A stretch of DNA of 64,000 bases from Paraburkholderia terricola. Lineage in GTDB: Bacteria; Pseudomonadota; Gammaproteobacteria; Burkholderiales; Burkholderiaceae. The notes below the pieces were generated by a model. That model saw only the letters and a list, made by a program, of their open reading frames with translations, was not told where the DNA came from and ran no database searches. Both the position numbers and the translations under genes were made by a program. The stretch is taken from assembly GCF_900142195.1 (NCBI RefSeq), contig NZ_FRAB01000004.1, positions 124,001-188,000 on the forward strand, given 5' to 3'. Of this stretch, positions 42,580 to 51,807 are shown in pieces (the stretch's first letter is position 1; each line of letters starts with the position of its first letter).

Positions 42580-42798
42580 ATGCGCGATCAACATCACGTC
42601 ATCGACGCGAACACACTTCGCGACCGCATTCTGCAACTGGAATCGGAGCACAGTGGGCTCGATCGTTTGATCGACCGAATGTCGGATGAGCCCGGCATCG
42701 ACGACTTCGAGTTGCAGCGCCTGAAAAAGCGCAAACTTAAGGTCAAGGACACCATCATCTTGCTGCAATTGCAGCTCGAACCGGACGCACGCGCCTGA
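42580..42798 (+). CDS. DUF465 (YdcH family) small protein
   Basis: A 72-residue, wholly helical, charged protein of the DUF465/YdcH family, with an N-terminal helix (LRDRILQLESEHSGLDRLID) and a C-terminal helix rich in Lys (LQRLKKRKLKVKDTIILLQL). The family's biochemical role is unknown. A strong ribosome binding site (GAGGAGG) lies before the ATG. It lies 64 bp upstream of the dinG-type gene on the same strand and may share its transcript. Confidence 0.88.
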   Translation: MRDQHHVIDANTLRDRILQLESEHSGLDRLIDRMSDEPGIDDFELQRLKKRKLKVKDTIILLQLQLEPDARA

Positions 42799-42862
42799 GT
42801 TCGCGGCCTGGCAGGCGCCGGGCGCGCGCCGCGCGAGCCGGACTTTGCAGGAAGCGCTTGCC

Positions 42863-45139
42863 TTGAATTCACCGCTTGAAACTTCATCCCGTGCGACGAA
42901 CGACGATCCGTCCGGCGGCGGCACGCCGCAAGTCGGCATGCCGTCGGCGCGTCCTGCCGCGTCTGCATTGAGCGCCGCATTGAATCCGCGCCGCGTCGCC
43001 GAACTGGACGAGATCTTCGCCGAGAACGGCTTGCTGGCGCGTCAGATCGACGGCTATCGCTCGCGTGCCTCGCAGATCGAAATGTCGCGCGCCGTCGCCG
43101 CCGCGATGGAAGCCTCGGGCCGTGCAATGCCGGAGCCCGCGATGTTCGACGCGCAAAAGCGTCCGGCGCGGCGTCTGCAGTCCCAAGCCGGCGATGCGGC
43201 GGCCGAGGTCGCTGCAAGCGATGAATCGAACGCACTCGACGGCAGCGAAAATACGCTGATCGTCGAGGCGGGCACAGGCACCGGCAAGACCTATGCGTAT
43301 CTGGTGCCGGCCATGCTGTGGGGCGGCAAGGTGATCGTCTCCACGGGCACCAAGCACTTGCAGGATCAGCTCTTCCAGCGTGACATTCCGACGGTGCGCG
43401 ACGCGCTCGCTGTGCCGGTGTCGGTGGCGATGCTCAAGGGGCGCGCGAACTACCTGTGCCATTACTATCTCCAGCGCACCGCGGATAACGGCCGTTTGCC
43501 GTCGCGCCAGGAGACCTCGTATTTGCAGGACATCGTGCGCTTCGCCAAGATCACGCGCACCGGCGACAAGGCGGAACTCGCGAGCGTGCCCGAAACGGCA
43601 GCGGTGTGGTCGATGGTCACCTCCACGCGCGAAAACTGTCTCGGCCAGGAGTGCCCGCACTACAAGGATTGCTTTGTGATGCAGGCGCGCCGCGAGGCGC
43701 AGCAGGCCGATATCGTGGTGGTCAATCACCATCTGTTTTTCGCCGACATCATGTTGCGCGATACCGGCATGGCTGAATTGCTGCCCACGGCCAACACCGT
43801 CATCTTCGACGAAGCGCATCAATTGCCGGAAACCGCCACGCTGTTTTTCGGCGAGACGCTTTCCACCGCGCAGTTCCTCGAACTCGCCCGCGATTCGGTG
43901 GCCGAGGGCCTCGGCCACGCGCGCGAAGCGGTCGACTGGGTCAAGCTCGGCTCGACGCTCGAGCGCGCCGCGCGTGATGTGCGGCTCGCCTTCAAGGAAG
44001 ACTCGGTGCGTTTGTCGATCGGCCAGTTGCCCGACGATCACCCGCTATTCCCCGCACTCGAAACGCTGGACACCGAACTCGGCGCCTTGACGTCCGCGTT
44101 GGCGAATCAGGCCGAGCGAGCTGAATCGATCGGCGCGTGCTTGCGCCGGGCGCGCGAGTTGCAAGGCGTGCTCGCGGGCTGGACCACGCCGCCCACCGCG
44201 AGCGAGCGCGAAGCCGCCGACGTCGCGTCTGAGGACGGCAAGACCGGGCGCGCCGACCCGAATGAAAAGGTGCGCTGGATCGAAGTCTTCGCTCATACCG
44301 TGCAGTTGCATGAAACACCGCTGTCCGTCGCGCCGATTTTTGCGAAGCAGCGCGCCGGCGTGCCGCGCGCGTGGATCTTTACATCGGCCACGTTGTCGGT
44401 GCGCGGCGACTTCACCCACTACGCTGCGCAGATGGGCCTGAACGCGAAACGTTCGATGACATTGCCCAGTCCCTTCGATTACCCGGCGCAAGGGCTCCTG
44501 TATGTGCCGCGCAATATGCCGCAGCCGTCGTCGCCGATGTTCACCGACGCCGTGTTCGACGCCGCGTTGCCCGCGATCGAAGCATCGGGCGGCGGCGTAT
44601 TCGTGCTATGCACGACGCTGCGCGCGGTGGACCGCATCTCGGCGAAGTTGCGCGACACGATTGAAGCGCGCGGCTGGAACAACCCGCTTCTCGTGCAGGG
44701 CGACGCGAGCCGCACCGAGTTGCTCGATCGCTTCCGGGCATACGGCAATGCGATTCTGGTGGGCAGCCAAAGTTTCTGGGAAGGCGTGGACGTGCGAGGC
44801 GATGCGCTATCGCTGGTGGTGATCGACAAACTCCCGTTCGCGCCGCCTGACGATCCCGTTTTGTCCGCGCGTCTCGATGCGCTCACCAAGAAGGGCTTGA
44901 GCCCATTCGCCGTCCATCAACTGCCGCAGGCCGTGATCACGCTAAAGCAGGGCGCGGGCCGTCTGATTCGCGCTGAGACCGATCGCGGCGTGCTGATGAT
45001 CTGCGACACGCGCCTCGTCGACAAACCGTATGGGCGCCGCATATGGCAGAGCTTGCCGCCATTCAAACGCACGCGGGAGATCGAAGTGGTGCGCGAGTTT
45101 TTCGAAGAGAATGAAGATAACGCGGCGCGCGATCGATAA
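42863..45139 (+). CDS. DinG/YoaA-type ATP-dependent DNA helicase
   Basis: A superfamily 2 helicase of the XPD-like Fe-S group (YoaA/DinG), thought to unwind damaged or structured DNA 5'-3'. The 758-residue protein has Walker A EAGTGTGKT (135-143), a DEAH box in VIFDEAHQLPE, helicase motif VI near QGAGRLIRAETDRG, and four cysteines suited to a [4Fe-4S] cluster: Cys199, Cys259, Cys264 and Cys270. The first ~100 residues are a poorly conserved extension. I chose TTG at 42863 because AGGAAG lies 8 bp upstream; TTG at 42845 is an alternative. A perfect terminator hairpin follows. Confidence 0.93.
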   Translation: MNSPLETSSRATNDDPSGGGTPQVGMPSARPAASALSAALNPRRVAELDEIFAENGLLARQIDGYRSRASQIEMSRAVAAAMEASGRAMPEPAMFDAQKRPARRLQSQAGDAAAEVAASDESNALDGSENTLIVEAGTGTGKTYAYLVPAMLWGGKVIVSTGTKHLQDQLFQRDIPTVRDALAVPVSVAMLKGRANYLCHYYLQRTADNGRLPSRQETSYLQDIVRFAKITRTGDKAELASVPETAAVWSMVTSTRENCLGQECPHYKDCFVMQARREAQQADIVVVNHHLFFADIMLRDTGMAELLPTANTVIFDEAHQLPETATLFFGETLSTAQFLELARDSVAEGLGHAREAVDWVKLGSTLERAARDVRLAFKEDSVRLSIGQLPDDHPLFPALETLDTELGALTSALANQAERAESIGACLRRARELQGVLAGWTTPPTASEREAADVASEDGKTGRADPNEKVRWIEVFAHTVQLHETPLSVAPIFAKQRAGVPRAWIFTSATLSVRGDFTHYAAQMGLNAKRSMTLPSPFDYPAQGLLYVPRNMPQPSSPMFTDAVFDAALPAIEASGGGVFVLCTTLRAVDRISAKLRDTIEARGWNNPLLVQGDASRTELLDRFRAYGNAILVGSQSFWEGVDVRGDALSLVVIDKLPFAPPDDPVLSARLDALTKKGLSPFAVHQLPQAVITLKQGAGRLIRAETDRGVLMICDTRLVDKPYGRRIWQSLPPFKRTREIEVVREFFEENEDNAARDR

Positions 45140-45188
45140 GCCTTTCGGCATTGAGCGAATACCGCTGTAAAAAACAGCGCTCAAATGA

Positions 45189-45222
45189 CAAAACGCCACG
45201 GATGTGAATCCGTGGCGTTTTG
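45189..45222. terminator. bidirectional terminator after the helicase gene
   Basis: A perfect 15-bp stem (45189-45203 with 45208-45222) and GTGA loop, with A and T arms at its base. It lies between the convergent helicase and alanine-rich lipoprotein genes. Confidence 0.9.
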
Positions 45223-45293
45223 CTTTACCGCCCGGGAAATCGCGACGATCTCCCGATGCGGCTTTCGCCCAGAGGCGAACCCTACGCGACAGC

Positions 45294-45554
45294 TTACTGG
45301 CTTGCGCCCGAAGCCGGAGCAGCAGCCGAAGCAGCAGCGCCTGCATCCGAAGCAGCGGTCGTAGCCGAAGCAGCAGCATCGCTCGCAGCAGCAGCCGCAC
45401 CCGAAGCAGCAGTAGCGGCGTCCGAAGCAGCAGCAGCCGGTGCCGAAGCAGCAGCTGCGTCGCTAGCCGGGGCAGCGGCTTGGTCGTTGCTCTTGTTGCA
45501 TGCAGCCAGTGCCACGGCTGCCAACAGGGATGCTACGAGGAGGGATTTCTTCAT
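45294..45554 (-). CDS. small alanine-rich lipoprotein of unknown function
   Basis: An 86-residue precursor with a clear lipoprotein signal (MKKSLLVASLLAAVALAAC, lipidated Cys19). The mature part is almost entirely Ala, Ser, Asp, Thr and Pro in loose repeats of the form AAASDAA, with no other recognisable domain. The residue after Cys is Asn. AAAGGA lies before the ATG; the GTG two codons upstream is also in frame. Such Ala-rich chains can form helical zippers like the Lpp lipoprotein, but that is only analogy. It ends near the shared terminator and has an AT-rich leader. Confidence 0.8.
   Translation of the reverse strand: MKKSLLVASLLAAVALAACNKSNDQAAAPASDAAAASAPAAAASDAATAASGAAAAASDAAASATTAASDAGAAASAAAPASGASQ
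45300..45480 (-). repeat. GCT/GCA-rich degenerate triplet repeat inside the alanine-rich lipoprotein gene
   Basis: The coding strand repeats GCTGCTGCTTCG-type units. Alanine is mostly GCT here, whereas neighbouring genes prefer GCG and GCC. This suggests growth of the repeat by triplet expansion. Confidence 0.7.
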
Positions 45555-45687
45555 GATCACGTCCTTTTATGGTTAAAGGTAAGCAACAGCGCAAAATAAT
45601 ACCGGTAATGTGCTCCAACACCGACCTGGGCCGCTGGTGGAGACGCTCTTTTCACGAGCTGGAATCTTCCCTACGGCTTGGGCGGAA

Positions 45688-45693
45688 ATTATA
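45688..45693 (-). promoter_or_regulatory. candidate -10 box of the alanine-rich lipoprotein gene
   Basis: TATAAT on the minus strand lies about 135 bp upstream of the ATG at 45554; TTGTCA is found upstream but at only 13 bp. If used, it gives an unusually long (about 125-nt) leader. The 226-bp gap (45561-45786) is visibly richer in A/T than its surroundings. Confidence 0.4.
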
Positions 45694-45786
45694 TGCACTT
45701 TCGTACTGACAATCCATAAATCCGGGGTCAATACGTTGTCTTTCTCATACAAAATTTCTACTGTACGGTATAGCAGGCCGGCGGAG

Positions 45787-47037
45787 TTACGCAAACTCGC
45801 CCACTTGTATCCAGCCCGCACAATACCACTCGTGTAGCAGTGCTGTCACCGACGAATCGTGCGAGAGTGTTACAAAGCGTTTCGCACTCAGACACCGGTG
45901 GTCAGCGAGGTCAAACAGCCATTTTTTTGCGCCATCGAATGCCGTTTCCTCTCCATTTACGAAGAAAAAACGGCGGTTGTACAACAAATTAGTCTTGCGG
46001 TCCAGCCTGACACCTAACTTCGATGCCTGAGCGACGAAACGTGCTTCATTGAGCGGTCTTTGTGGGGGATCAAAGACCACACTCGGCTTCGGTTCACTGA
46101 GATATGTACCCAGGAACGACGCGATGTCCTGCTCATTCCATTTGATGCGCGCAAGGATCGCGCCAACCCTTTCGATCAGCGCTTGGGGCAACGCCGCGGG
46201 ACGGTCGACAGCGGGCTGGCCCGGATCGCGATATAGCGCTCCCGCGTAGCCCGTTGATTCGCCGCGCTCGGCGAGATGATAGAGGAACTGCGCGGTCAAC
46301 TCGCTCGCCGAAGGTGCGCGAAAACCGATCGAACACGTCATGCATTCGCCTTCGGCAACGCCGTCATGAGCGATGTGCGGCGGCAAATACAACATGTCGC
46401 CTGGCTCGAGCAGCCACTCCTCTTCCGGTTGGAAGTTCTGTAAAACCTTCAAGGGCAAACCGGGCTGCAGTGTCAGATCTTTCTGCGCTCCAATACGCCA
46501 GCGACGCTTGCCTTTTACTTGCAAAAGAAACACATCGTAGGAATCGAAGTGCGGGCCCACGCCGCCGCCGTCGGTCGCGTACGAAATCATCAGGTCGTCG
46601 AGACGCGCGTCCGGCACGAAGCGAAAGCGATCAAGCAACGCGCGTGCGCGGTCGTCGTAAAGATTGACGCCTTGCACGAGGAGCGTCCATGCACGCTGCT
46701 TCACCGACGGCAGTTCGTCGGCCGCGAACGGTCCGTGTTCCAACTGCCATTTGTTGCGAAAGTGGGTGATTAGCCGCGCTTCGGCTTCGTCGCGATCCGC
46801 CAGTTCGAAAAACTCCTCGCGCGAGAGCGGCGCCTCGACGTTCGGAATCGCCTGGCGGATCAGGAAAGGCTTTTTTTGCCAGTACCGGCGCATGAATTGC
46901 GACGGAGTCAGGTTGCCGAGTAGCGGCGTGGGCGTGTCGGGCGAGGGTGGAAGAACAGGAAGCGCGGGCTTTGAAGTCGATGACGAATTGCGTGCCGCAG
47001 CAGCTTCGGCAGGGTGGTCAGTGGGCCGCTTGGGCAT
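45787..47037 (-). CDS. roxA: JmjC/cupin 2-oxoglutarate oxygenase (RoxA-like ribosomal protein hydroxylase)
   Basis: A 416-residue member of the YcfD/RoxA family, Fe(II)- and 2-oxoglutarate-dependent oxygenases; the E. coli enzyme hydroxylates Arg81 of ribosomal protein L16. The cupin core carries the iron ligands His163 and Asp165 in GPHFDSYDVF, and a distal His (221 or 224) in LPPHIAHDGV. A C-terminal winged-helix-like region follows (about 310-416). I chose the ATG at 47037; the upstream open frame has no similarity. It is divergent from the FKBP gene with only 32 bp between the start codons. Confidence 0.93.
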   Translation of the reverse strand: MPKRPTDHPAEAAAARNSSSTSKPALPVLPPSPDTPTPLLGNLTPSQFMRRYWQKKPFLIRQAIPNVEAPLSREEFFELADRDEAEARLITHFRNKWQLEHGPFAADELPSVKQRAWTLLVQGVNLYDDRARALLDRFRFVPDARLDDLMISYATDGGGVGPHFDSYDVFLLQVKGKRRWRIGAQKDLTLQPGLPLKVLQNFQPEEEWLLEPGDMLYLPPHIAHDGVAEGECMTCSIGFRAPSASELTAQFLYHLAERGESTGYAGALYRDPGQPAVDRPAALPQALIERVGAILARIKWNEQDIASFLGTYLSEPKPSVVFDPPQRPLNEARFVAQASKLGVRLDRKTNLLYNRRFFFVNGEETAFDGAKKWLFDLADHRCLSAKRFVTLSHDSSVTALLHEWYCAGWIQVGEFA

Positions 47038-47039
47038 CG

Positions 47040-47045
47040 TATAAT
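47040..47045 (+). promoter_or_regulatory. candidate -10 box of the SlyD-like gene
   Basis: TATAAT begins 2 bp outside the roxA start codon, 24 bp before the FKBP ATG, followed by a GGAGA ribosome binding site. Any -35 element must lie inside the roxA coding sequence; none is obvious. Confidence 0.5.
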
Positions 47046-47069
47046 GTGAGTTGTATTCTGGAGAGTCGA

Positions 47070-47612
47070 ATGAAAATCGCAAAGAACACCGTCGTGTCGG
47101 TCGCTTACAAGCTGTCGGATGCGCAGGGCAACCTGATCGAAGAAAGCGACGAGCCGATGGTCTATCTGCACGGCGGCTATGATGGCACGTTCCCCAAGAT
47201 CGAGGAAGAGCTCGACGGCCACGAGGCCGGCTTCGAGACCCAGATCCAGCTCGAGCCGCAAGATGCATTCGGTGAGTACGATCCGGATCTCGTGAAGATC
47301 GAGCCGCGCAATCGCTTCCCGGAACCGCTCGAAGTCGGCATGCAATTCGAGGGCACGCCGGAAGAGGGCGACGAGGATCTCGATTCGCTGGTCTATGTCG
47401 TGACCGACGTCGCGGAAGACAAGGTCGTGCTCGATGGCAATCATCCGCTCGCGGGCATGGCGCTGCGTTTCGCACTCACGGTGAAGGACGTGCGTCCGGC
47501 TACCGAAGACGAAATCCAGCACGAGCATGCGCATGGCGCCGACGGCCTCGAAGTCCTCGATGAAGACGACGACGAAGCCGACGAAGGCAAGTCAGGGCCC
47601 ACGCTGCACTGA
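47070..47612 (+). CDS. SlyD-like FKBP-type peptidyl-prolyl isomerase
   Basis: A 180-residue FKBP-type PPIase with the split FKBP domain interrupted by an insert-in-flap chaperone domain, as in SlyD: KNTVVSVAYKLSDAQGNLIEES, HGGYDGTFPKIEEEL, then LEPQDAFGEYDPDLV. The C-terminal tail is acidic with a few histidines (HEHAHGADGLEVLDEDDDEADE) rather than the long His/Cys metal-binding tail of E. coli SlyD, so nickel binding is probably weaker. The start has GGAGA upstream. The 3' end overlaps the convergent phosphoesterase gene by 21 bp. Confidence 0.93.
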   Translation: MKIAKNTVVSVAYKLSDAQGNLIEESDEPMVYLHGGYDGTFPKIEEELDGHEAGFETQIQLEPQDAFGEYDPDLVKIEPRNRFPEPLEVGMQFEGTPEEGDEDLDSLVYVVTDVAEDKVVLDGNHPLAGMALRFALTVKDVRPATEDEIQHEHAHGADGLEVLDEDDDEADEGKSGPTLH

Positions 47613-48968
47613 ACTCGCCGGCATGCCGGGCATGCCCGAAGAGGCGGCGCCCGGCGCGTGCGGCAAGACGGCGGAGGCGGGCGGTGCCGACATGGCAGGC
47701 CCGTATTCGCCGATTCCCTCGTTGTCCGGCATGCGTGACTGCGGGTCCGGTTGAGGCTGCCCCGGCGTCTGAAAGAGCGGCGGCAATTCCGAGGCTGGAC
47801 CGAGCGCGGGCACAGCCGGCATCGAGGCCGCCGGCTCGTCGCGCGGCATGACCGGCTGCGCAGCGGGCATCGGCATTTGCCTCGGCACGTCGCGAACGCT
47901 CACGCGGAACGGCGGTTTCCTGCCGAGATCCGCTTCAATCTGAATCCACTGGTTTTGACGATCATGCGGCGCGAGCGCCACACGCGTGAGGTTCGTCACC
48001 AGCATCCCCTTGTCGTTGCGTAGCGGCTGATCGATCACGAAGCCGGCGCCCGCGCGCTCGTCGTCGCAATGAATCACGAGCACTGGTCCGCGGAAAATCT
48101 GTGCGAGTTTGACGAGGCTGCGTTTGAATTCCAGAAAACCGTCGCGGCGCACGTTGCGCGTAAAACGCAGCCACGCGAAACGATCGGGCCGTTCATAACG
48201 TTCAGGGTCCGGGTCGCCTTGGATGAACACGACGATCGCGCGTGCGTCGCGGCGCTTTGCGAATTCCCCGGCGTGCTCGAGCCAGAACGCATTGGCGATC
48301 ACGCGATCTTCGAATTCGCCGTTGCGCCCGCCCGCGGTCAGATAATGATTGTTTGGACTCGGCACATTCAGGCCGACGAACACCGTACCGCCCACTTGCC
48401 AGCGCACGTTCTCGCGATACGGACGAAAGCGTGACACTTCACTTTCGCGCGTCAGCGCAATCGGATTCTGGCCCATCGAGGTGGCGTCGGAGAAGAGCGT
48501 TTGACGCAACTGGTCGAGCCGTTCCACCGGATCGAAGCCGCCGGCTTCGGCGGACCCGCAGTCGGCCCAGTCATGTTGACCCGGAATGAAGAAGAGGGCG
48601 GGCCGTGACGTTTCGAGCAGCGCGTGGCGACGCTCATACAACGCATCGCGACAGGCTTCCTTCGCGCCCTTCAGATTGCCGTCGTAGACGATGAACGACA
48701 CGTCGCGCTCGCGACCGATTGCATCGATCAGGCGTTGCGTGGGCGCTTCGTCGGCCGCGCTTTGCATCGTGCCCGCGATGACCGCGAACGAATAGCGTGG
48801 CGCTTCGGCATGCGCGGGCGCGGCGAACGCGAACGGCGCGCAGAGCACCAAAAGTGCGCGCAGCGCGGCCGGCGCTACGAGGCCGCCCATGAGCGAGAGG
48901 ACGAGACTCAGCGCCGCGCGGGATTCGCGCGGGCGCGGCCGGTGGCTCCGTGCGTCAATGATCCGCAT
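47592..48968 (-). CDS. exported metallophosphoesterase-like protein with non-canonical metal motifs
   Basis: A 458-residue protein with an N-terminal signal peptide (hydrophobic stretch about 20-50, ending AHAEAPRYS) and a calcineurin-like phosphoesterase fold. The usual motifs are altered: no DxH motif is seen near [14 protein letters not shown], the GD motif reads YDGNLKG, GNHD is replaced by GQHDW, and only DDERAG resembles later motifs. The C-terminal ~85 residues are Pro/Ala/Met-rich and probably disordered. Two lines of evidence argue for exported, possibly non-catalytic function. It overlaps the end of mutS by 14 bp and the end of the FKBP gene by 21 bp. Confidence 0.8.
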   Translation of the reverse strand: MRIIDARSHRPRPRESRAALSLVLSLMGGLVAPAALRALLVLCAPFAFAAPAHAEAPRYSFAVIAGTMQSAADEAPTQRLIDAIGRERDVSFIVYDGNLKGAKEACRDALYERRHALLETSRPALFFIPGQHDWADCGSAEAGGFDPVERLDQLRQTLFSDATSMGQNPIALTRESEVSRFRPYRENVRWQVGGTVFVGLNVPSPNNHYLTAGGRNGEFEDRVIANAFWLEHAGEFAKRRDARAIVVFIQGDPDPERYERPDRFAWLRFTRNVRRDGFLEFKRSLVKLAQIFRGPVLVIHCDDERAGAGFVIDQPLRNDKGMLVTNLTRVALAPHDRQNQWIQIEADLGRKPPFRVSVRDVPRQMPMPAAQPVMPRDEPAASMPAVPALGPASELPPLFQTPGQPQPDPQSRMPDNEGIGEYGPAMSAPPASAVLPHAPGAASSGMPGMPASSVQRGP

Positions 48969-51642
48969 CCGGCGCGGCGGCCAGTTCATGCAGTTCGTAT
49001 AGCAGATCGAGCGCTTCGCGCGGGCGCAGGTCGTTCGGATCGATTGCGCGCAAACGCTCGACAAGCGCTTGTACGGCAGGCGATGCGCTCGCCGCGTCGG
49101 GCCTGGCATCGCGTTCGTCGTCGGCATCTTCGAGCAGCATCGGCGGCGCGGCGAACAGGTCGAGTTGCGGCGCGGGTTGCGCCGCCGATTGCTGTTCGAG
49201 ATGCGCGAGGTGCTTGCGCGCCGCGCGAATCACCGCGTTCGGCACACCGGCGAGTTGCGCGACCTGCAAACCGTAGCTCTGATTCGCCGGGCCTTCGTTG
49301 ACCGCATGCAGGAACACGATGCCGTGCGCGCCATGCTCGACCGCCGACAAGTGGACGTTGGCCGCACTCGGAAACTCGGCGGGCAACTGGGTCAATTCGA
49401 AGTAATGCGTGGCGAACAGCGTATGGCAATTGTTGTGCGCGAGCAGATGCCGGGCGATGGCCCAGGCGAGCGCGAGGCCGTCGAACGTCGACGTGCCGCG
49501 GCCGATTTCGTCCATCAGCACGAGGCTTTGCGGTGTCGCGTCGTTCAGGATCGCGGCGGCTTCCGTCATCTCGACCATGAAGGTCGAGCGGCCGCCGGCC
49601 AGATCGTCGGCCGCGCCGATTCGCGTGAAGATGCGGTCGATCGGTCCGAATGCCGCGCGCCGCGCCGGCACGTAGCTGCCGACGTACGCGAGCAGGGCGA
49701 TCAGCGCGGTCTGCCGCATGAAGGTTGATTTACCGCCCATGTTCGGGCCAGTGATCAGCAGTAACTTGCGTTCGGGCGTGAGGGTGCAGTCGTTGGCGAT
49801 GAACTGCTCGACCTGCGCTTCGACTACCGGATGGCGGCCCTGTTCGATGTCGATGCCGGCGTCCCGCGAGAACGTCGGCGCGACCCAGTCGAGCGCGCGA
49901 GCGCGTTCGGCGAACGCCGCCAGCAGATCGAGTTCGGCGAGCGCCGCGGCGACGCGCTGACAGTCGGGGATGAAGGGCAGCAGCGCTTGCAGCAACGCGT
50001 CGTAAAGCGAACGCTCGCGGGCCAGCGCCCGTTCCTGCGCGGACAGCGCTTTGTCCTCGAAGGTTTTCAGCTCCGGCGTGATGTAGCGCTCGGCGTTCTT
50101 CAGCGTCTGACGGCGGCGATAATCGTCGGGCACCTTGTCGGTCTGGCCGCGCGTGACTTCGATATAGAAGCCGTGCACCTTGTTGTACTCGACGCGCAAA
50201 TTGCCGATACCGGTGCGCGCCCGCTCGCGCGTTTCCAGGTCGATCAGGAATTGGCCGCAGTTTTCTGAAATATCCCTGAGTTCATCCAGTTCCGCGTCGT
50301 AGCCGCGCGCGATCACGCCGCCGTCGCGCACCATCGCGGACGGCTCCTGCGCTACCGCGCGCTGAAGCAGTTCGACGCACGCTTGTGGCGGCACGAGCGA
50401 CGCGTCGATGCGCGCGAGCGAATCCGCATTGGACGAAACGGCCGCGAGTTGCGTGCGCAACTCGGGCAACGCGATGAACGTGTCGCGCAGACTCGACAGA
50501 TCGCGCGGCCGCGCCGACAGCAGCGCGAGACGCCCGGTAATCCGCTCGATGTCGGAAATCTGCCGCAACGCGCCGCGCAGCGAATCGACGTCCGTACCCG
50601 GCGGCGCCTCGAGCAATGCGCCGATTGCCTGCTGACGCGCCTGCGCCACGGCGGATTCGCGCGGCGGATGATGCAGCCAGTGACGCAGCAGGCGACTGCC
50701 CATGGTCGTGCAGCACGTATCGAGAAGCGAACACAGCGTGGGCGATTCCGTGCCGCGCAGTGTTTCGGTGAGTTCCAGGTTGCGGCGCGTGGCGAGATCG
50801 AGGCCGATGTACTCGGATTCGTATTCGACCTTGAGGCTGCGCACGTGGCGCAATTGCTGGCCTTGGGTGGCCGCCGCGTACAACAGCAGCGCGCCCGCCG
50901 CGCCGCATGCGCAGGTCAGCGAATGAGCGCCGAAACCGTCGAGGCCCGCCACTTCCAACTGGTCGCACAGACGCTGCGTGCCGGACGCGATGTCGAAGTG
51001 CCAGGCCGGTACGCGGGTGAGGGCGCCCGCATTGACGGGCGGCGCCCAGCTAACCGAATCGGAGGGCGTGTCGGCCACCAGGATTTCCGCTGGACGAATC
51101 CGCTCGAGCGCGGCCGCGACCTGGTCGGGCGCGACTTCCGCGAGGCGCAACGCGCCGCTCGCCAGATTCAGCCACGCGAGTCCGACGCTTGTGGCGACGC
51201 CGCGGCGATTGTGCGCGACGCACAGCGCCATCAGGTACACATCGCTCTTATCGGACAGCAGCGCGGCGTCCGTCAGCGTGCCGGGCGTGACCACGCGCAC
51301 CACTTTGCGCTCGACCGGACCTTTCGACGTAGCCGGGTCGCCGATCTGTTCGCAAATGGCGACGGATTCGCCGAGCTTCACGAGCTTGGCCAGATACTGT
51401 TCGACCGCGTGATGCGGCACGCCCGCCATCTTGATCGGATTGCCCGCCGACGCGCCGCGCTGCGTGAGCGTGAGATCGAGCAGACGCGCGGCTTTTTCCG
51501 CGTCTTCGAAAAAGAGTTCGTAGAAGTCGCCCATCCGGTAGAACACCAGCGTGCCCGGATGCTCCGCCTTGATGCGCAGGTACTGCTGCATCATCGGCGT
51601 GTGCTGGGCGACGTCGTTGGCTGCTGCGGTTTGAATACCCAT
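48955..51642 (-). CDS. mutS: DNA mismatch repair protein MutS
   Basis: MutS recognises mismatches and small loops and starts methyl-directed repair with MutL. The 895-residue protein has the mismatch-binding domain with the Phe-X-Glu motif in [13 protein letters not shown], the connector, lever and clamp regions, and the ATPase domain with Walker A GPNMGGKS (about 632-639) and [12 protein letters not shown]. The C-terminal region includes a HhH-like tail ([19 protein letters not shown]). The ATG at 51642 is chosen on family grounds. Its stop codon lies inside the start of the phosphoesterase gene, which suggests translational coupling. Confidence 0.97.
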   Translation of the reverse strand: MGIQTAAANDVAQHTPMMQQYLRIKAEHPGTLVFYRMGDFYELFFEDAEKAARLLDLTLTQRGASAGNPIKMAGVPHHAVEQYLAKLVKLGESVAICEQIGDPATSKGPVERKVVRVVTPGTLTDAALLSDKSDVYLMALCVAHNRRGVATSVGLAWLNLASGALRLAEVAPDQVAAALERIRPAEILVADTPSDSVSWAPPVNAGALTRVPAWHFDIASGTQRLCDQLEVAGLDGFGAHSLTCACGAAGALLLYAAATQGQQLRHVRSLKVEYESEYIGLDLATRRNLELTETLRGTESPTLCSLLDTCCTTMGSRLLRHWLHHPPRESAVAQARQQAIGALLEAPPGTDVDSLRGALRQISDIERITGRLALLSARPRDLSSLRDTFIALPELRTQLAAVSSNADSLARIDASLVPPQACVELLQRAVAQEPSAMVRDGGVIARGYDAELDELRDISENCGQFLIDLETRERARTGIGNLRVEYNKVHGFYIEVTRGQTDKVPDDYRRRQTLKNAERYITPELKTFEDKALSAQERALARERSLYDALLQALLPFIPDCQRVAAALAELDLLAAFAERARALDWVAPTFSRDAGIDIEQGRHPVVEAQVEQFIANDCTLTPERKLLLITGPNMGGKSTFMRQTALIALLAYVGSYVPARRAAFGPIDRIFTRIGAADDLAGGRSTFMVEMTEAAAILNDATPQSLVLMDEIGRGTSTFDGLALAWAIARHLLAHNNCHTLFATHYFELTQLPAEFPSAANVHLSAVEHGAHGIVFLHAVNEGPANQSYGLQVAQLAGVPNAVIRAARKHLAHLEQQSAAQPAPQLDLFAAPPMLLEDADDERDARPDAASASPAVQALVERLRAIDPNDLRPREALDLLYELHELAAAPDADH

Positions 51643-51807
51643 CCCAAGTGTCTTTTGCGTTAGCTGTTCAGGGCGTGAGTTTAACCTGCCGACGCCGCGA
51701 GCGGACCCTGGCCGAACGGCCGATCGGCTGGGCAGACCGCAGGCCGACGCGACAATCGCCGCGTGCACCGGGCTGTGGTCGCCGCTCGCCGCGACGCCGT
51801 CACTCTG

